DNA of 64,000 nt, taken from contig CAVVKW010000002.1 of NCBI GenBank assembly GCA_963749035.1, positions 1,129,550 through 1,193,549 of the forward strand, written 5' to 3'. This document shows, piece by piece, positions 45,529 to 55,000 of the stretch. The stretch's first letter is position 1; each line of letters starts with the position of its first letter. The notes beneath the pieces are model-generated. The model was not told where the DNA came from, ran no database searches, and saw only the letters and a program-made list of their open reading frames with translations. The position numbers and the translations under genes were made by a program. Source of the DNA: CAVVKW01 sp963749035 (GTDB lineage: Bacteria; Verrucomicrobiota; Verrucomicrobiia; Chthoniobacterales; JAATET01).

Positions 45529-46742
45529 TTCGGTGGCGAGTAGTAGTCAACCAGCCCCTGCACGATTCCGCGCGCGTATTCGCGAAAAATACTTTCCTGC
45601 ATCTTGCCGTCGACCGCTTGTTTGCCTTCGAAATCCCCGGCCTGCACGCGCTTGAACACTGGTTGGCTATTCATCACGTAGGGTTCCAGGAAAACGACCG
45701 GGCAACGATAAAGCCGGTTCGCGAGGAGATTGCGGGCCCAGACAAACGGGCTGCTACCTACCTTCACGGCGTTCGGTCCGAGGTAAACGAAGGCGGGGAG
45801 CCCGGTCGCCTTCGCCATCGAAGCGGCGACCGACTCGGTGACCGCAAGTTCCTCCCGGAAGATCCGCGAGAGGAGCTTGTCCAACATCTCGAATCGCTGA
45901 TCTTCGTAAGTGAGTTCGCCTTCGCTGAAGGCACCGGAAACGAGGAAATGCAGGTGATTCTTGTCGACGAGCGTGGGGTTATCGGGATCGCCCCACGACT
46001 CCGCGTTGAAGTGAAGACAGATGACGACGTCGGGTTTGAACTGTTTGTTGACTATCTCAGCCCGCTTCCGGATCTCGGCGACGCGATAAAACAGTCGCTC
46101 GCTCTCGTCCTGCACCGACTTTCGCGTGACGAGTCGCCCGCGGTCTCGCAGAGCCGTGCGAGCTTCCCCAAGCAACCGGGTGGCTCGCAGGGATGTGGTC
46201 GGTGCCGTCGTCCGCCGGGTGACGAAGACCGTCGCCCCGAGCGCTTCGAGCCGGGGGGTGAGCAGCCGGGACACCGCGAGAGTCATGTCCCCTTCCGTGA
46301 CGGGTTTGGAATCGCCGATCTGAAACCAACGCTCTTCCATCTTCGCGTAGCTGCCACCGATGTGGCCGGGGTCAATGGCGATTCGCACTCCCAGCAGCGG
46401 CTTGGCGGCGGTGCGCGGTCCGAGTTGGGCCTTGGCCCGCCAGAAACGGGTCACGGGTTGGACTGGCTGACCAGGCTGGGCAAACCGCAGCACAAACGGG
46501 TCTTCGCCCGGCCGAGTCTCGACTCGCGCGGTGGTCGCATCGACCCGGATCACGCCCTTCCACGCCTCGAATGGCGCGTAAACCTCCTCGAGCAGGAAGA
46601 GAAAGTCTTCCCGCGTGATCGATTGCTGGTATTCGTTGAGCGACGACCAATCCGGCGGCGACGCCAGCGGGCTGAGATTCGGCGCGGCCGTTCCCGCCGT
46701 CGAAGCGACGAGCAGCAAGAGCGCAGGACGGAGAGATTTCAC
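45525..46742 (-). CDS. N-acetylmuramoyl-L-alanine amidase (Amidase_3 family)
   Basis: Zinc enzyme that cuts the stem peptide from muramic acid in peptidoglycan. I chose the GTG at 46742, giving a signal peptide (VKSLRPALLLLVASTAGTAA); an earlier start would run into the divergent ymdB-type gene. The amidase domain begins RIAIDPGHIGGSYAKMEERW (His ligand) and includes LHFNAESWGDPDN (second His) and a late Glu region near GAFSEGELTYED. An N-terminal SLAP-like or linker region of about 130 residues precedes it. It overlaps parA by 4 bp, which indicates cotranslation. Confidence 0.9.
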   Translation of the reverse strand: MKSLRPALLLLVASTAGTAAPNLSPLASPPDWSSLNEYQQSITREDFLFLLEEVYAPFEAWKGVIRVDATTARVETRPGEDPFVLRFAQPGQPVQPVTRFWRAKAQLGPRTAAKPLLGVRIAIDPGHIGGSYAKMEERWFQIGDSKPVTEGDMTLAVSRLLTPRLEALGATVFVTRRTTAPTTSLRATRLLGEARTALRDRGRLVTRKSVQDESERLFYRVAEIRKRAEIVNKQFKPDVVICLHFNAESWGDPDNPTLVDKNHLHFLVSGAFSEGELTYEDQRFEMLDKLLSRIFREELAVTESVAASMAKATGLPAFVYLGPNAVKVGSSPFVWARNLLANRLYRCPVVFLEPYVMNSQPVFKRVQAGDFEGKQAVDGKMQESIFREYARGIVQGLVDYYSPPK

Positions 46743-46794
46743 GACCGCCACGTTGTCGAAAGACCGGCGGACACGACACGATAAATTCGCAAAA

Positions 46795-47577
46795 ATGATA
46801 CGCATACTTTTTCTCGGGGACATCGTCGGCGAGCCCGGACGCCAGGCCGTGATCCGCAACGTTCCCTTGCTCCGGCAAAATCGGCAAATCGACTTCGTCA
46901 TTGTCAACGGCGAGAACGCCGCTTCCGGCCGTGGGATCACCTCGAAAATTGCGATCGATCTGCTGCGCTGCGGCGTCGCGGTGATCACGACCGGTGATCA
47001 CGTCTGGGACCAGAAGGAACTCGCCGACTGGATGCCGACCGAGCCGCGGCTCCTCCGCCCCGCGAATTACCCCGCCGGCGCACCTGGGTCCGGCAGCGTC
47101 GTGCTTCAGACCGCCAAGGGGAAAGTGGCCGTGCTGAATCTTCAGGGCCGCACGTTCATGAACAACACTCTCGACAACCCGTTCCTTGCGGCGGACGAGG
47201 AAGTCGCCAAGCTCGCGAAGGAGACCAAGGTGATCTTCGTCGACATGCACTGCGAGACGACCAGCGAGAAGGTCGCAATGGGGCGTCACCTCGACGGACG
47301 CGTGTCCGCGGTCGTCGGCACCCACACGCACGTTCAGACTGCGGACGAGCGAATCTTCCCAGGCGGGACGGCGTTCATCTGCGACGCCGGAATGTGCGGG
47401 CCGGATAATTCCGTGATCGGCCGCGAGGTTCAGCCGGTCCTGTCGAGATTTCGGTCCAACCTCCCGACGCCGTTCCCCATAGCCAAGGGCGTCACGCGCC
47501 TGTGCGGACTGCAGGTCGACATCGAGGAAAAGTCCGGCCGCGCCGTCGCGATCGAGCGCGTCTCGATCACGGATTAG
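46795..47577 (+). CDS. YmdB-family metallophosphoesterase
   Basis: A 260-residue phosphodiesterase of the TIGR00282/YmdB family. The N terminus MIRILFLGDIVGEPGRQAV carries the first metal-binding Asp. It is followed by VNGENAASGRG and VITTGDHVWDQKEL, with VDMHCETTSEKVAMG and VGTHTHVQTAD as later ligand motifs. The Bacillus member hydrolyses 2',3'-cyclic nucleotides. It diverges from the amidase gene with 52 bp between the start codons. Confidence 0.95.
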   Translation: MIRILFLGDIVGEPGRQAVIRNVPLLRQNRQIDFVIVNGENAASGRGITSKIAIDLLRCGVAVITTGDHVWDQKELADWMPTEPRLLRPANYPAGAPGSGSVVLQTAKGKVAVLNLQGRTFMNNTLDNPFLAADEEVAKLAKETKVIFVDMHCETTSEKVAMGRHLDGRVSAVVGTHTHVQTADERIFPGGTAFICDAGMCGPDNSVIGREVQPVLSRFRSNLPTPFPIAKGVTRLCGLQVDIEEKSGRAVAIERVSITD

Positions 47578-47586
47578 GGTCTCGGA

Positions 47587-49254
47587 TTAGTTGGAGCTGA
47601 CGGCGTTCGTGGGGCCGCCGTCGGTCGGCGTTTCCTCGCCTTCGCGCCAGGGCGCGCTGCGGGGTCCGTCCAGGCGAGCGCGCAGCCGCGGCAGACTCTC
47701 GGGATATTCGTCCCGGATGAACTCGATCAGCTTTTCGCGAACGTGGCAGCGGAGGTCCCACGTGGTGGGACTGTCTTTGCCGCTGCAAAGGATTCGGATT
47801 TCGATGTCGTGTTCGCGGGAGTCGGTGACTTGGAGCACCTTCGCACGACGGTCCCAGAGATTTGTTCCTTCGAGAACCTCGTCGAGTTTGGCCCGTAGCG
47901 CGTCGAGCGGGATCGAGTAGTCCACGTAGAGAAAAACGGACCCGAGGATATTGCCGGAGGTGCGGGTCCAATTTTGAAACGGCTTTTCCACGAAATAGGT
48001 GATCGGCAGCACGAGCCGACGCCAATCCCAGATCCGGACGACGACGTAGGAAAGCGTCACCTCCTCGATCCACCCCCACTCGCCCTCGACGACCACCGCG
48101 TCCTCGATCCGGATTGGTTGGGTGATCGCAATTTGGAAGCCCGCGATGAAGTTCGCCAGACTCTTCTGCGCGGCGATGCCGAGGATGATTCCCGCGATGC
48201 CGGCCGAGGCGAGAATGCTCGTGCCGAATTGCCGAACCGACGGGAAGACCATCAGCATCGACGCCAGGCCGAGCAGGACGAGCACCGTGATGACGACCTT
48301 TCGGAGGACGTGGACCTGCGTGTAAACGCGGCGTGCCTTCAGGTTGTCGGCCTCGTCCATCTTGTAGCCGGCGAGAATGAGGGACTCGACCGCCGACGTA
48401 GCCTGAATGAGCATCCAGACGATGACTCCGATGATGAGAAGCGACGCGCCATTCTTCACGAGCGTCGCGAATTGCGGAGCGATGTTGAGAATTGGCAGTG
48501 TTAGCAGGAGCGCGACCACGAAAATGAAAACCCGCAGGTAGCGAGCCGCCAGCGGGATGAGGACCCGCTCGAATCGATTCGGCGACTTTGCCGCCCAATG
48601 CGCCGCCCGCGCGTAGAGCAGATTCACGAGCCGGAAGACAAACCCGCAGATCGCCCAGAGGCCGATGAGGTCCGCAATGACGCCGGCGACATTGAGCAGC
48701 GTCGGGTCGCCGATCGGCACGAGCAACGGCGCAGCGGCTGCGTAGAGGCCGTAGGACCAGAGGGCCAGCAGCGTGGGTCGATGGGCCGCCTTGACGAGGA
48801 TGCTCAATGGCGTGCGCGGCTTGGACGGATCTTGCCGCCGGAGAAAACTGCGAAACAGCCAGTGCAGGAGGAAGCGCAAGGCAACGACGACGATGAGAAT
48901 CGTCAGAGAAACTACCAGCCGCAGCGGCGTGATGTCGTAGAGAAGAGTGCGGGTCAGCGTCTCGTAGGCATTGGCGGGTAAAAGGTCCTTCGCCGTCGAC
49001 CGCGCGGCGTCCATCAGGGAACGCTCGATTTTCACCACTCCGTCGCGCGCGATCTCGATCGCATTTGGCGCGGCGAGGGCTCCGTCGACGATGGGACTGG
49101 TGAAATTCGGAGCGGGGTCGGCCTCAGGGGCGGTGGCGGACGGTTCTTCGGTTGCGGAGGTGGACGCCGGAGCCGCGGAGGAAAACGGAACGATCGAAGT
49201 GAGAACGATGATCGCGAGTGCGGCGATGGGATGGGTCCAGTCTCTGAATCGCAT
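47587..49254 (-). CDS. MscS-family mechanosensitive ion channel
   Basis: A 555-residue channel. The start at ATG 49254 gives a signal peptide (DWTHPIAALAIIVLTSIVPF) followed by an acidic periplasmic linker. About five transmembrane segments come next, including the pore-lining helix STILASAGIAGIILGIAAQK and SLANFIAGFQIAIT. A cytoplasmic beta domain (VVEGEWGWIEEVTLSYVVVR) follows. It protects the cell on osmotic down-shock. Its 3' end is 9 bp from the ymdB-type stop on the other strand. Confidence 0.92.
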   Translation of the reverse strand: MRFRDWTHPIAALAIIVLTSIVPFSSAAPASTSATEEPSATAPEADPAPNFTSPIVDGALAAPNAIEIARDGVVKIERSLMDAARSTAKDLLPANAYETLTRTLLYDITPLRLVVSLTILIVVVALRFLLHWLFRSFLRRQDPSKPRTPLSILVKAAHRPTLLALWSYGLYAAAAPLLVPIGDPTLLNVAGVIADLIGLWAICGFVFRLVNLLYARAAHWAAKSPNRFERVLIPLAARYLRVFIFVVALLLTLPILNIAPQFATLVKNGASLLIIGVIVWMLIQATSAVESLILAGYKMDEADNLKARRVYTQVHVLRKVVITVLVLLGLASMLMVFPSVRQFGTSILASAGIAGIILGIAAQKSLANFIAGFQIAITQPIRIEDAVVVEGEWGWIEEVTLSYVVVRIWDWRRLVLPITYFVEKPFQNWTRTSGNILGSVFLYVDYSIPLDALRAKLDEVLEGTNLWDRRAKVLQVTDSREHDIEIRILCSGKDSPTTWDLRCHVREKLIEFIRDEYPESLPRLRARLDGPRSAPWREGEETPTDGGPTNAVSSN

Positions 49255-49448
49255 GAATGGAAGAGCGTCATGGCGCGCCGCCGGGGGGATTTCGGTCGCA
49301 GCGTCACCGTTTGGGAATCCCACCCCAGTGTCAACCGCCTTCGGGCTTGGTGACTGGGACCACTGTCAAAAATGGCCAGAACTTGGTTTTATCCGACTGA
49401 CCTCCGTTTCCTTACTTCTATCGTAACGCCGACGGTCACGATGAAGGC

Positions 49449-50135
49449 TCATTTCCTCCCGGCGAGGACCCGTTCCGGCCCCTCAATGGCACGTTTGACT
49501 GCAACCCCCGCCATCCAGCATCCAAACCCAGCCAGATTTCCGGCGCACCCGGCCTTTTCCATGATCGAACTTCGCCGCCGATCTGTGGTGCGGACCCCGA
49601 GTTTCAACTCTTCCGCAATTTCGCTAGTCGTCCATCCCGCCGCAACCAGCTTGCCGACCGCTCGCTCTTCGGCGGTGTAGCGGATCTGCGGAAAATCGCC
49701 ATCTGCTAGATTCGCAAGTTCCCGAATGCGAGCGCTACAGACCTGATGCCCGTTATGAGCCATCGCGATGGCGTTCAATAACTCTGTCCATCCCTCCGTT
49801 CGGTGAACGCAGGCATCCGGGAGGGCCGCGACCGCAATCTCTAGCGGATAGCCACCCTGTCCACCGGCAAAAATGACTACTCGAGTCTTCAAACTCGACG
49901 CGCGAATCTCCGCTACCATCTCATCGCACTCGAGCCCGGTTAAACCCAATCCACAAATGATTACGTCCGGTTGCGCCGTGTGGATGAAAGCGCGAAAACC
50001 TTCCGTATCGGCGACCGCTCCCAGGACTCGGTAATTTGCGCCGTTTTGCAACGCCGTGGCGACACAATCAGAAATTGCGGGTTCAGGGTCCACAATCAGC
50101 ACCGAGCAGACCGGCGGCGAATATGATGCGCTCAT
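49449..50135 (-). CDS. LuxR-family regulator with degenerate receiver domain
   Basis: A 228-residue protein. An N-terminal CheY-like fold opens SVLIVDPEPAISDCVATAL. In the position where the phosphorylated Asp belongs the sequence is VIICGLGLTGLE, so Asp is replaced by Gly. The C-terminal LuxR/NarL helix-turn-helix reads RYTAEERAVGKLVAAGWTTS, EIAEELKLGVRTTDRRRSSI, EKAGC. It is probably a DNA-binding protein controlled by something other than phosphorylation. It diverges from the exported-protein/RHS cluster, with a 244-bp gap that should hold both promoters, and is a natural candidate regulator of that cluster. No histidine kinase is nearby. Confidence 0.9.
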   Translation of the reverse strand: MSASYSPPVCSVLIVDPEPAISDCVATALQNGANYRVLGAVADTEGFRAFIHTAQPDVIICGLGLTGLECDEMVAEIRASSLKTRVVIFAGGQGGYPLEIAVAALPDACVHRTEGWTELLNAIAMAHNGHQVCSARIRELANLADGDFPQIRYTAEERAVGKLVAAGWTTSEIAEELKLGVRTTDRRRSSIMEKAGCAGNLAGFGCWMAGVAVKRAIEGPERVLAGRK

Positions 50136-50379
50136 TCGGGAGCGCAGTATCCGTAGCTAAGACGAGGTATTGCAAGCTACCAGCTTGCGAAAACCATCGG
50201 GACGGAGAGCCAAACTGCCACGCCGCAGCCATTGGCGACTTCTCGCCACGAAAGTGGCAACAGAGCGCCGACGGTTTGGCGCTCTCTAGCAAAAACGTTG
50301 CGCAACCTCCGAGTTTTACCCACCGCCTGGCGTTCCGGCATTGTCCGCCTGTGATTTCAACAAACCTTATTTGGGCAGT

Positions 50380-51258
50380 ATGGCCGCGATGATCCCGGTC
50401 ATCACGGCCGCCCTCGCGATTCACACTGCCCAATCGCAGCCGAGAAATCCGGTTCGGGCTGCAAACAAGGCCGTCCTTTTCGAGGATGGATTTGAAGCCA
50501 CCGATGGCCATGTCGCTAACCGCCCACTGCGCCTCCGCACCGGGTGGCGAGAAAGCGCTTCCGGCATTTCTCGCGTTACCCCCGACGAAGCCGCCTCAGG
50601 TCGCCGTAGCTTGGCCATTTCCTCGGAAGACAAAGACGCCGTCGTGTCGAGAACATTCCCCCTCTCGCCAGACGGCATCACCTTCATTGACCTTCAAGTC
50701 CGGCCCGTCGCCGATGCTTCCGACGCTCCTTTTGCACAACTTGATGTAAACGGCTCCACCGTCGGGTTCATTCGGTCGACTGAGCGAGGACTGGCTGTTT
50801 CCGTTCCTTCTACTGGAACTGAGGTATCCACCGGCATGACCTTTTCAATAGATGAAACTGGAGGCTCCAATGATTGGATTCGGTTGACAATCCGCCAAAA
50901 CGCCGATTTGTCAGATTGGGACCTTTTTGTCAATGCTCTTCCGGTTGCCTTTGGATTGCCCTTCGCCGCCTCATCCAAGAACGAATTACTGACTGGTTCC
51001 GCAAAGGTCTTCGCTGAGCCTTCAGCGACAACGTATCTCGACGACCTATTCGTCACTGCCACCATCCCGCTCTTCAGGGACGAGGATCAGGATGGCCTGC
51101 CGGATGCGTTCGAGACCGCGGAAGATTCCTTTCGAAACCACTTTCCTCCGCGAGCTGCTAGCGCGCTCTCGCGAGGCGACGAAATACTGGCTCGTTTCCA
51201 GCGCTCGAGCACGCTCGGGACGTCAAACCACAGCGATGGTGCCAGAACGACCTATTAA
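50380..51258 (+). CDS. Exported protein with Ca-binding-type DxDxDG motif
   Basis: From ATG 50380 (or 50389) a short signal segment precedes AHTAQSQP-like sequence and a beta-rich domain (FEDGFEATDGHVANRPL; SRTFPLSPDGITFIDLQVRP). This resembles exported carbohydrate-binding or jelly-roll domains. Near the C terminus is RDEDQDGLPDAFETAEDSF, a thrombospondin-type-3-like Ca loop often found where such proteins are processed. No enzyme motif. It is the first plus strand gene of the RHS cluster. The family is unknown to me. Confidence 0.65.
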   Translation: MAAMIPVITAALAIHTAQSQPRNPVRAANKAVLFEDGFEATDGHVANRPLRLRTGWRESASGISRVTPDEAASGRRSLAISSEDKDAVVSRTFPLSPDGITFIDLQVRPVADASDAPFAQLDVNGSTVGFIRSTERGLAVSVPSTGTEVSTGMTFSIDETGGSNDWIRLTIRQNADLSDWDLFVNALPVAFGLPFAASSKNELLTGSAKVFAEPSATTYLDDLFVTATIPLFRDEDQDGLPDAFETAEDSFRNHFPPRAASALSRGDEILARFQRSSTLGTSNHSDGARTTY

Positions 51259-51278
51259 ATAGAACCTACGAATTATAG

Positions 51279-51986
51279 ATGAGAATTAAAGGAGATACGC
51301 TGGCTGATCCTTGGCTTGCAGCCAAGGTCTGGATAATTGCGGCACTAGTCTTTGGCGTTCCACTGCACGCATCGGAGCCTGCATGGTGGCGGGCTACCTC
51401 GACTGCGATCATCGAAGTAGGTGCTCCCGAGGACAACTACGCACCGGCAAATCTAGGCCAACTCAAACACACCGCTCAGCAGGCAAAGCAGCATCTTGAT
51501 GAGTTCCTTCCTGGCGGCTCTGGAGCCGCTTTAGCTGCGCTCGTAGCTGATTTCGCTACTAGTCCGACAGCTGAAAATTTCGCGCCGGTGAATATTGGGC
51601 AGCTCAAAGCGATTGCGAAACCATTCTACAATCGCCTGATTAGCGAGCATTACCCGCTTAGGCTCAGCTTCAATCAACACGGAGTTGCCGTGGGTGTCGT
51701 GCCTTACCCGTGGAACCCGGCGACGCCGGTTGCTGACAACTACGGTCCGGCAAACCTTGGACAACTCAAGCTGACCTTCAGCTTCGACGTGACGGATGGA
51801 GATGGCGATACCATGCCCGATTGGTGGGAAACTCTCCACGGCCTTGACCCGACGACCGACGATTCGACCGGAAATCTCGACGGCGACGCAAATAACAATC
51901 TGACAGAATACCGGACCGGGGGGAACCCAAGCACGGGACTCGTAGCGAACGGCACTGGCTTGGTCGTCTGGACTCCGCTGCAATAG
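51279..51986 (+). CDS. Exported protein with three NYAPANLGQLK repeats
   Basis: A 235-residue protein. After an N-terminal hydrophobic segment (WIIAALVFGVPLHA) it has three copies of a short motif: DNYAPANLGQLKHTAQQ, ENFAPVNIGQLKAIAKPF and DNYGPANLGQLKLTF. A Ca-loop follows (DGDGDTMPDWWETLHGLDP). GQLK repeats of this kind are known to me from Verrucomicrobia cell-surface proteins but not from characterised ones. It is 20 bp after the preceding gene and 35 bp before the RHS gene; likely cotranscribed. A stronger SD (AAAGGAG at 51289) follows the ATG, so an alternative later start is possible. Confidence 0.7.
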   Translation: MRIKGDTLADPWLAAKVWIIAALVFGVPLHASEPAWWRATSTAIIEVGAPEDNYAPANLGQLKHTAQQAKQHLDEFLPGGSGAALAALVADFATSPTAENFAPVNIGQLKAIAKPFYNRLISEHYPLRLSFNQHGVAVGVVPYPWNPATPVADNYGPANLGQLKLTFSFDVTDGDGDTMPDWWETLHGLDPTTDDSTGNLDGDANNNLTEYRTGGNPSTGLVANGTGLVVWTPLQ

Positions 51987-52021
51987 CCACGTCTTAGGCC
52001 GTTTTAAATTTTTTTAGACTC

Positions 52022-55000
52022 ATGAATCTTAGATCCTTGGCTACGCTGCTCCTATGTCACATTCTTCTCATCGGCAGTGCCATTGCAGGTGGAGGTGGGT
52101 TAGATTTGGAAGCTCTCGTCGATTTCACGATTGCGCCGGATGATGACGAGAGCCTGACTGTCGAGAGCGAAGATGGGGAGGAAAGCGGTTGTCCGGTGAA
52201 GGTCTCCATTACGGTAGAAGGTGAAGTCGAGGCAAACGGAGGAACTGAGGGATTTTTCGACGAAGTCGTTTTGACCGTTAATGACACGGACCACACTTTG
52301 TTTGCAGGAGACGACTCCGGAGAAGAGAATTGGAGCACGGATGATCCATTTAATGGGGTCACGAAACAAGAATCGGTGGAGGTGACTCTCGAAGCGGGTG
52401 ACGAAGTAGGGCTCAAGTATCTGACTCGTAATGATTATTGGAATGACGGGTTCGGCGCCAAAATCGTATCGGTCGAGCCAGTCACCGATGACTGCGAGAC
52501 ATCCTGTGAAGCCGGAGGCGGCGAGCCTCAGAATGGTTGTGTGTCCTTGCGGCTTCTCCTCGGGTCATCGGATGACGACGAGGCAAGTGCCGGGAATCTA
52601 TTGATTGAAGAGGAGACGCCGACAGCTGATCTTGCCACTCCAAATGCGATCCGGCTAGCGAGCGGCCTTTACGGACGGACTCGAGCTAACCGCTCTCTCG
52701 TGGCGGGACAGACCCCAGAGATGGTGGTATTCGATCAAAACGGGGATCTTTGGGACGTAACATCTACTGGTTCGGTTATTCGTCAAGTGCTGGTTCCTGA
52801 TGCGCTGGTGGATATCGTCACACTCAGCGCGACGAAGTATGAGGTTCGTTTCTATCGGCGCAGCGAGGTGGGTCCACGCGGGGGAAATGGTCTCTATACT
52901 TTAAATGGAAACGCTCAGATATACGAGAAGTGGACGATTGAGAATCCCGACGTATCGGGCCAGACAGTAGATCAGCTCAAAATCACAAACGAACGAGGCG
53001 CGCGCGTCCGCGAGTTTCTCTATGAATGGATTCCCGGAAATGGCGCTTGGACCCTCACCAAGGGGACGGGCGCAGAAGCGATTGTGCTAGAACGGATCAA
53101 AACAGTGTTGAACGCGACCGATTCGGACAATCGATTGGTGACGAAAAATGCACTGGGCGACGTTGCATTCGTTCGGGGGAAGGTCAAGCGGCAGTTTAGT
53201 TTCGGGGATTTTGTGATCGAGAGCTATCGCGGTAGTGGTAGCGACCGATCCACCACAACCTACGAATATTGGCCTGACGGCAGCGGAGCAAACACCGGAA
53301 AACTGCGTCGAGTCACCTCGCCCAGTGGTCGATGGGTATATTTCCACCTTTACGACGCTCAAGGTCGAGTTCTCCAGAAAGTTGCCCAGCTCAAAGACGC
53401 TCCTTACACGGGAACTTGGCCCGACTCAGTGAACAAAGCATTTTCCTACACCTACACGGAGTCATCGGTTGCCGCACTCAAGATTAAGCGGGTTGAGACG
53501 GTCGTATCGATCGAGGGCGTCATCGCATCCCGCGAATGGGTCCATCGACATCTCCCGCAAGATCAGCGGAATTGGCCGGGTAACGCGCTCCCCGCGCCAG
53601 CCTACACGATCAGGTCGATCGCGACGGATCCGACCACAACAAACTTTTCCGCCGCTTCAAACTCAAAAACGACGACTTACTTTTATCCTAAAGGCTCGAC
53701 GTCTCCCGGTCGTGCCAACGAAGTGAGCCGAATCCTCCGGCCCGATGGACAGATCGAAGTTTTGCAGTATCTAGCGCAAGCTGGAGGGGCCACGCTCGAG
53801 AAGCATTGGATCGGAGTGGCGAATGCCGGGGCCACAGCAGTGGTGGACGGAATTCGGGAGGAATCTCTGATCAATCGATTTGGGCAGAGAATCTCCTATG
53901 CGGAATTCGACGTCTCCAGCGGAGTTCAGCTGGTGGGGCACACCGCGAGCGTCGTGGACGAACGCGGTCGACCCACGACCATCGACTACATCGACGGAAC
54001 TCAAGTCACCCGGGTCTACTCATGTTGTGGTTTGGAATCCGAGACGGGACGAACGGGAATGAGAACCGAATACGGCTACGATATTCACGGTCGTAAGGAG
54101 CGGGAGGAGACGTGGGCTGGGACGCAGCTTTTGTCTTACATCGACTACGACCTCGATGCGGCGGGAAACGTGCTCTCCTCGAGTTGGGGTGAACCCGGTG
54201 GACTGGGAATTCCCGAGAGTTCGAGTATCTATGATTCGCAAGGCAGAATCACGTATCGGAAGCGCGACGGGATCGAAACGTCCTTTGATTATGAAAACGA
54301 TGGAAGGCGGGTCGTCGAGACTCAGCCGGGGGAGATTGAGGTTGTTACAAATTACTTCTACGATGGACGAATCAAGAGCCGGGAAGGGGCGAGCATCGTC
54401 AACGAATACTACACGTACGGAGTGGAGACGTCAGCGGGGCCTCAACAAGGCTACGAGTGGACCGAAGTTCATTATGCGGCACCGACATCACCGCGTTACG
54501 AGCGGAAGATCTTCAACCACCTTGGGAGAACGGCTACCCTACTCAAGCCGGCATTTACCGGTGTCTCCACTCAGACGTTTACCTACGATGGTGGTGATAG
54601 GATGGTCCGCCGATCAGAAACCGGATATGCGGATTATCTGACCATCTACGATCCCCGGGGTCGCGAGATCCGAAGCGGTTACGACGTGAATGCCGACGGT
54701 GACTTGACTCCGGCATCGGACGACGAATACGTGGCAACTGACCGAAATTTCGTCCAGCAAATGGGGGGAACCTTCGAGAAGGAGCTCCGCCAGACCTACA
54801 TCGTCGAGGGGAGCGGCCACGCAACGACCATCTCAGAGACAGCCCGCCGGATCACAGGTCTGACTCTCGCTCTCAACAGCGAGACAATCGCAAGCGATGG
54901 GCTTGGCTCCGAACGAACGATCCGGGAATCGATTGATCCGGCTACGAGGACGGTCACGCGGACCACGACGCGATCGGGATCGACCGAGACGGCTACTGAC

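Noticed and set aside
46743..46988. Upstream extension of the amidase frame
   Set aside because: It overlaps the start of the ymdB-type gene on the other strand, and a signal peptide starts at GTG 46742.
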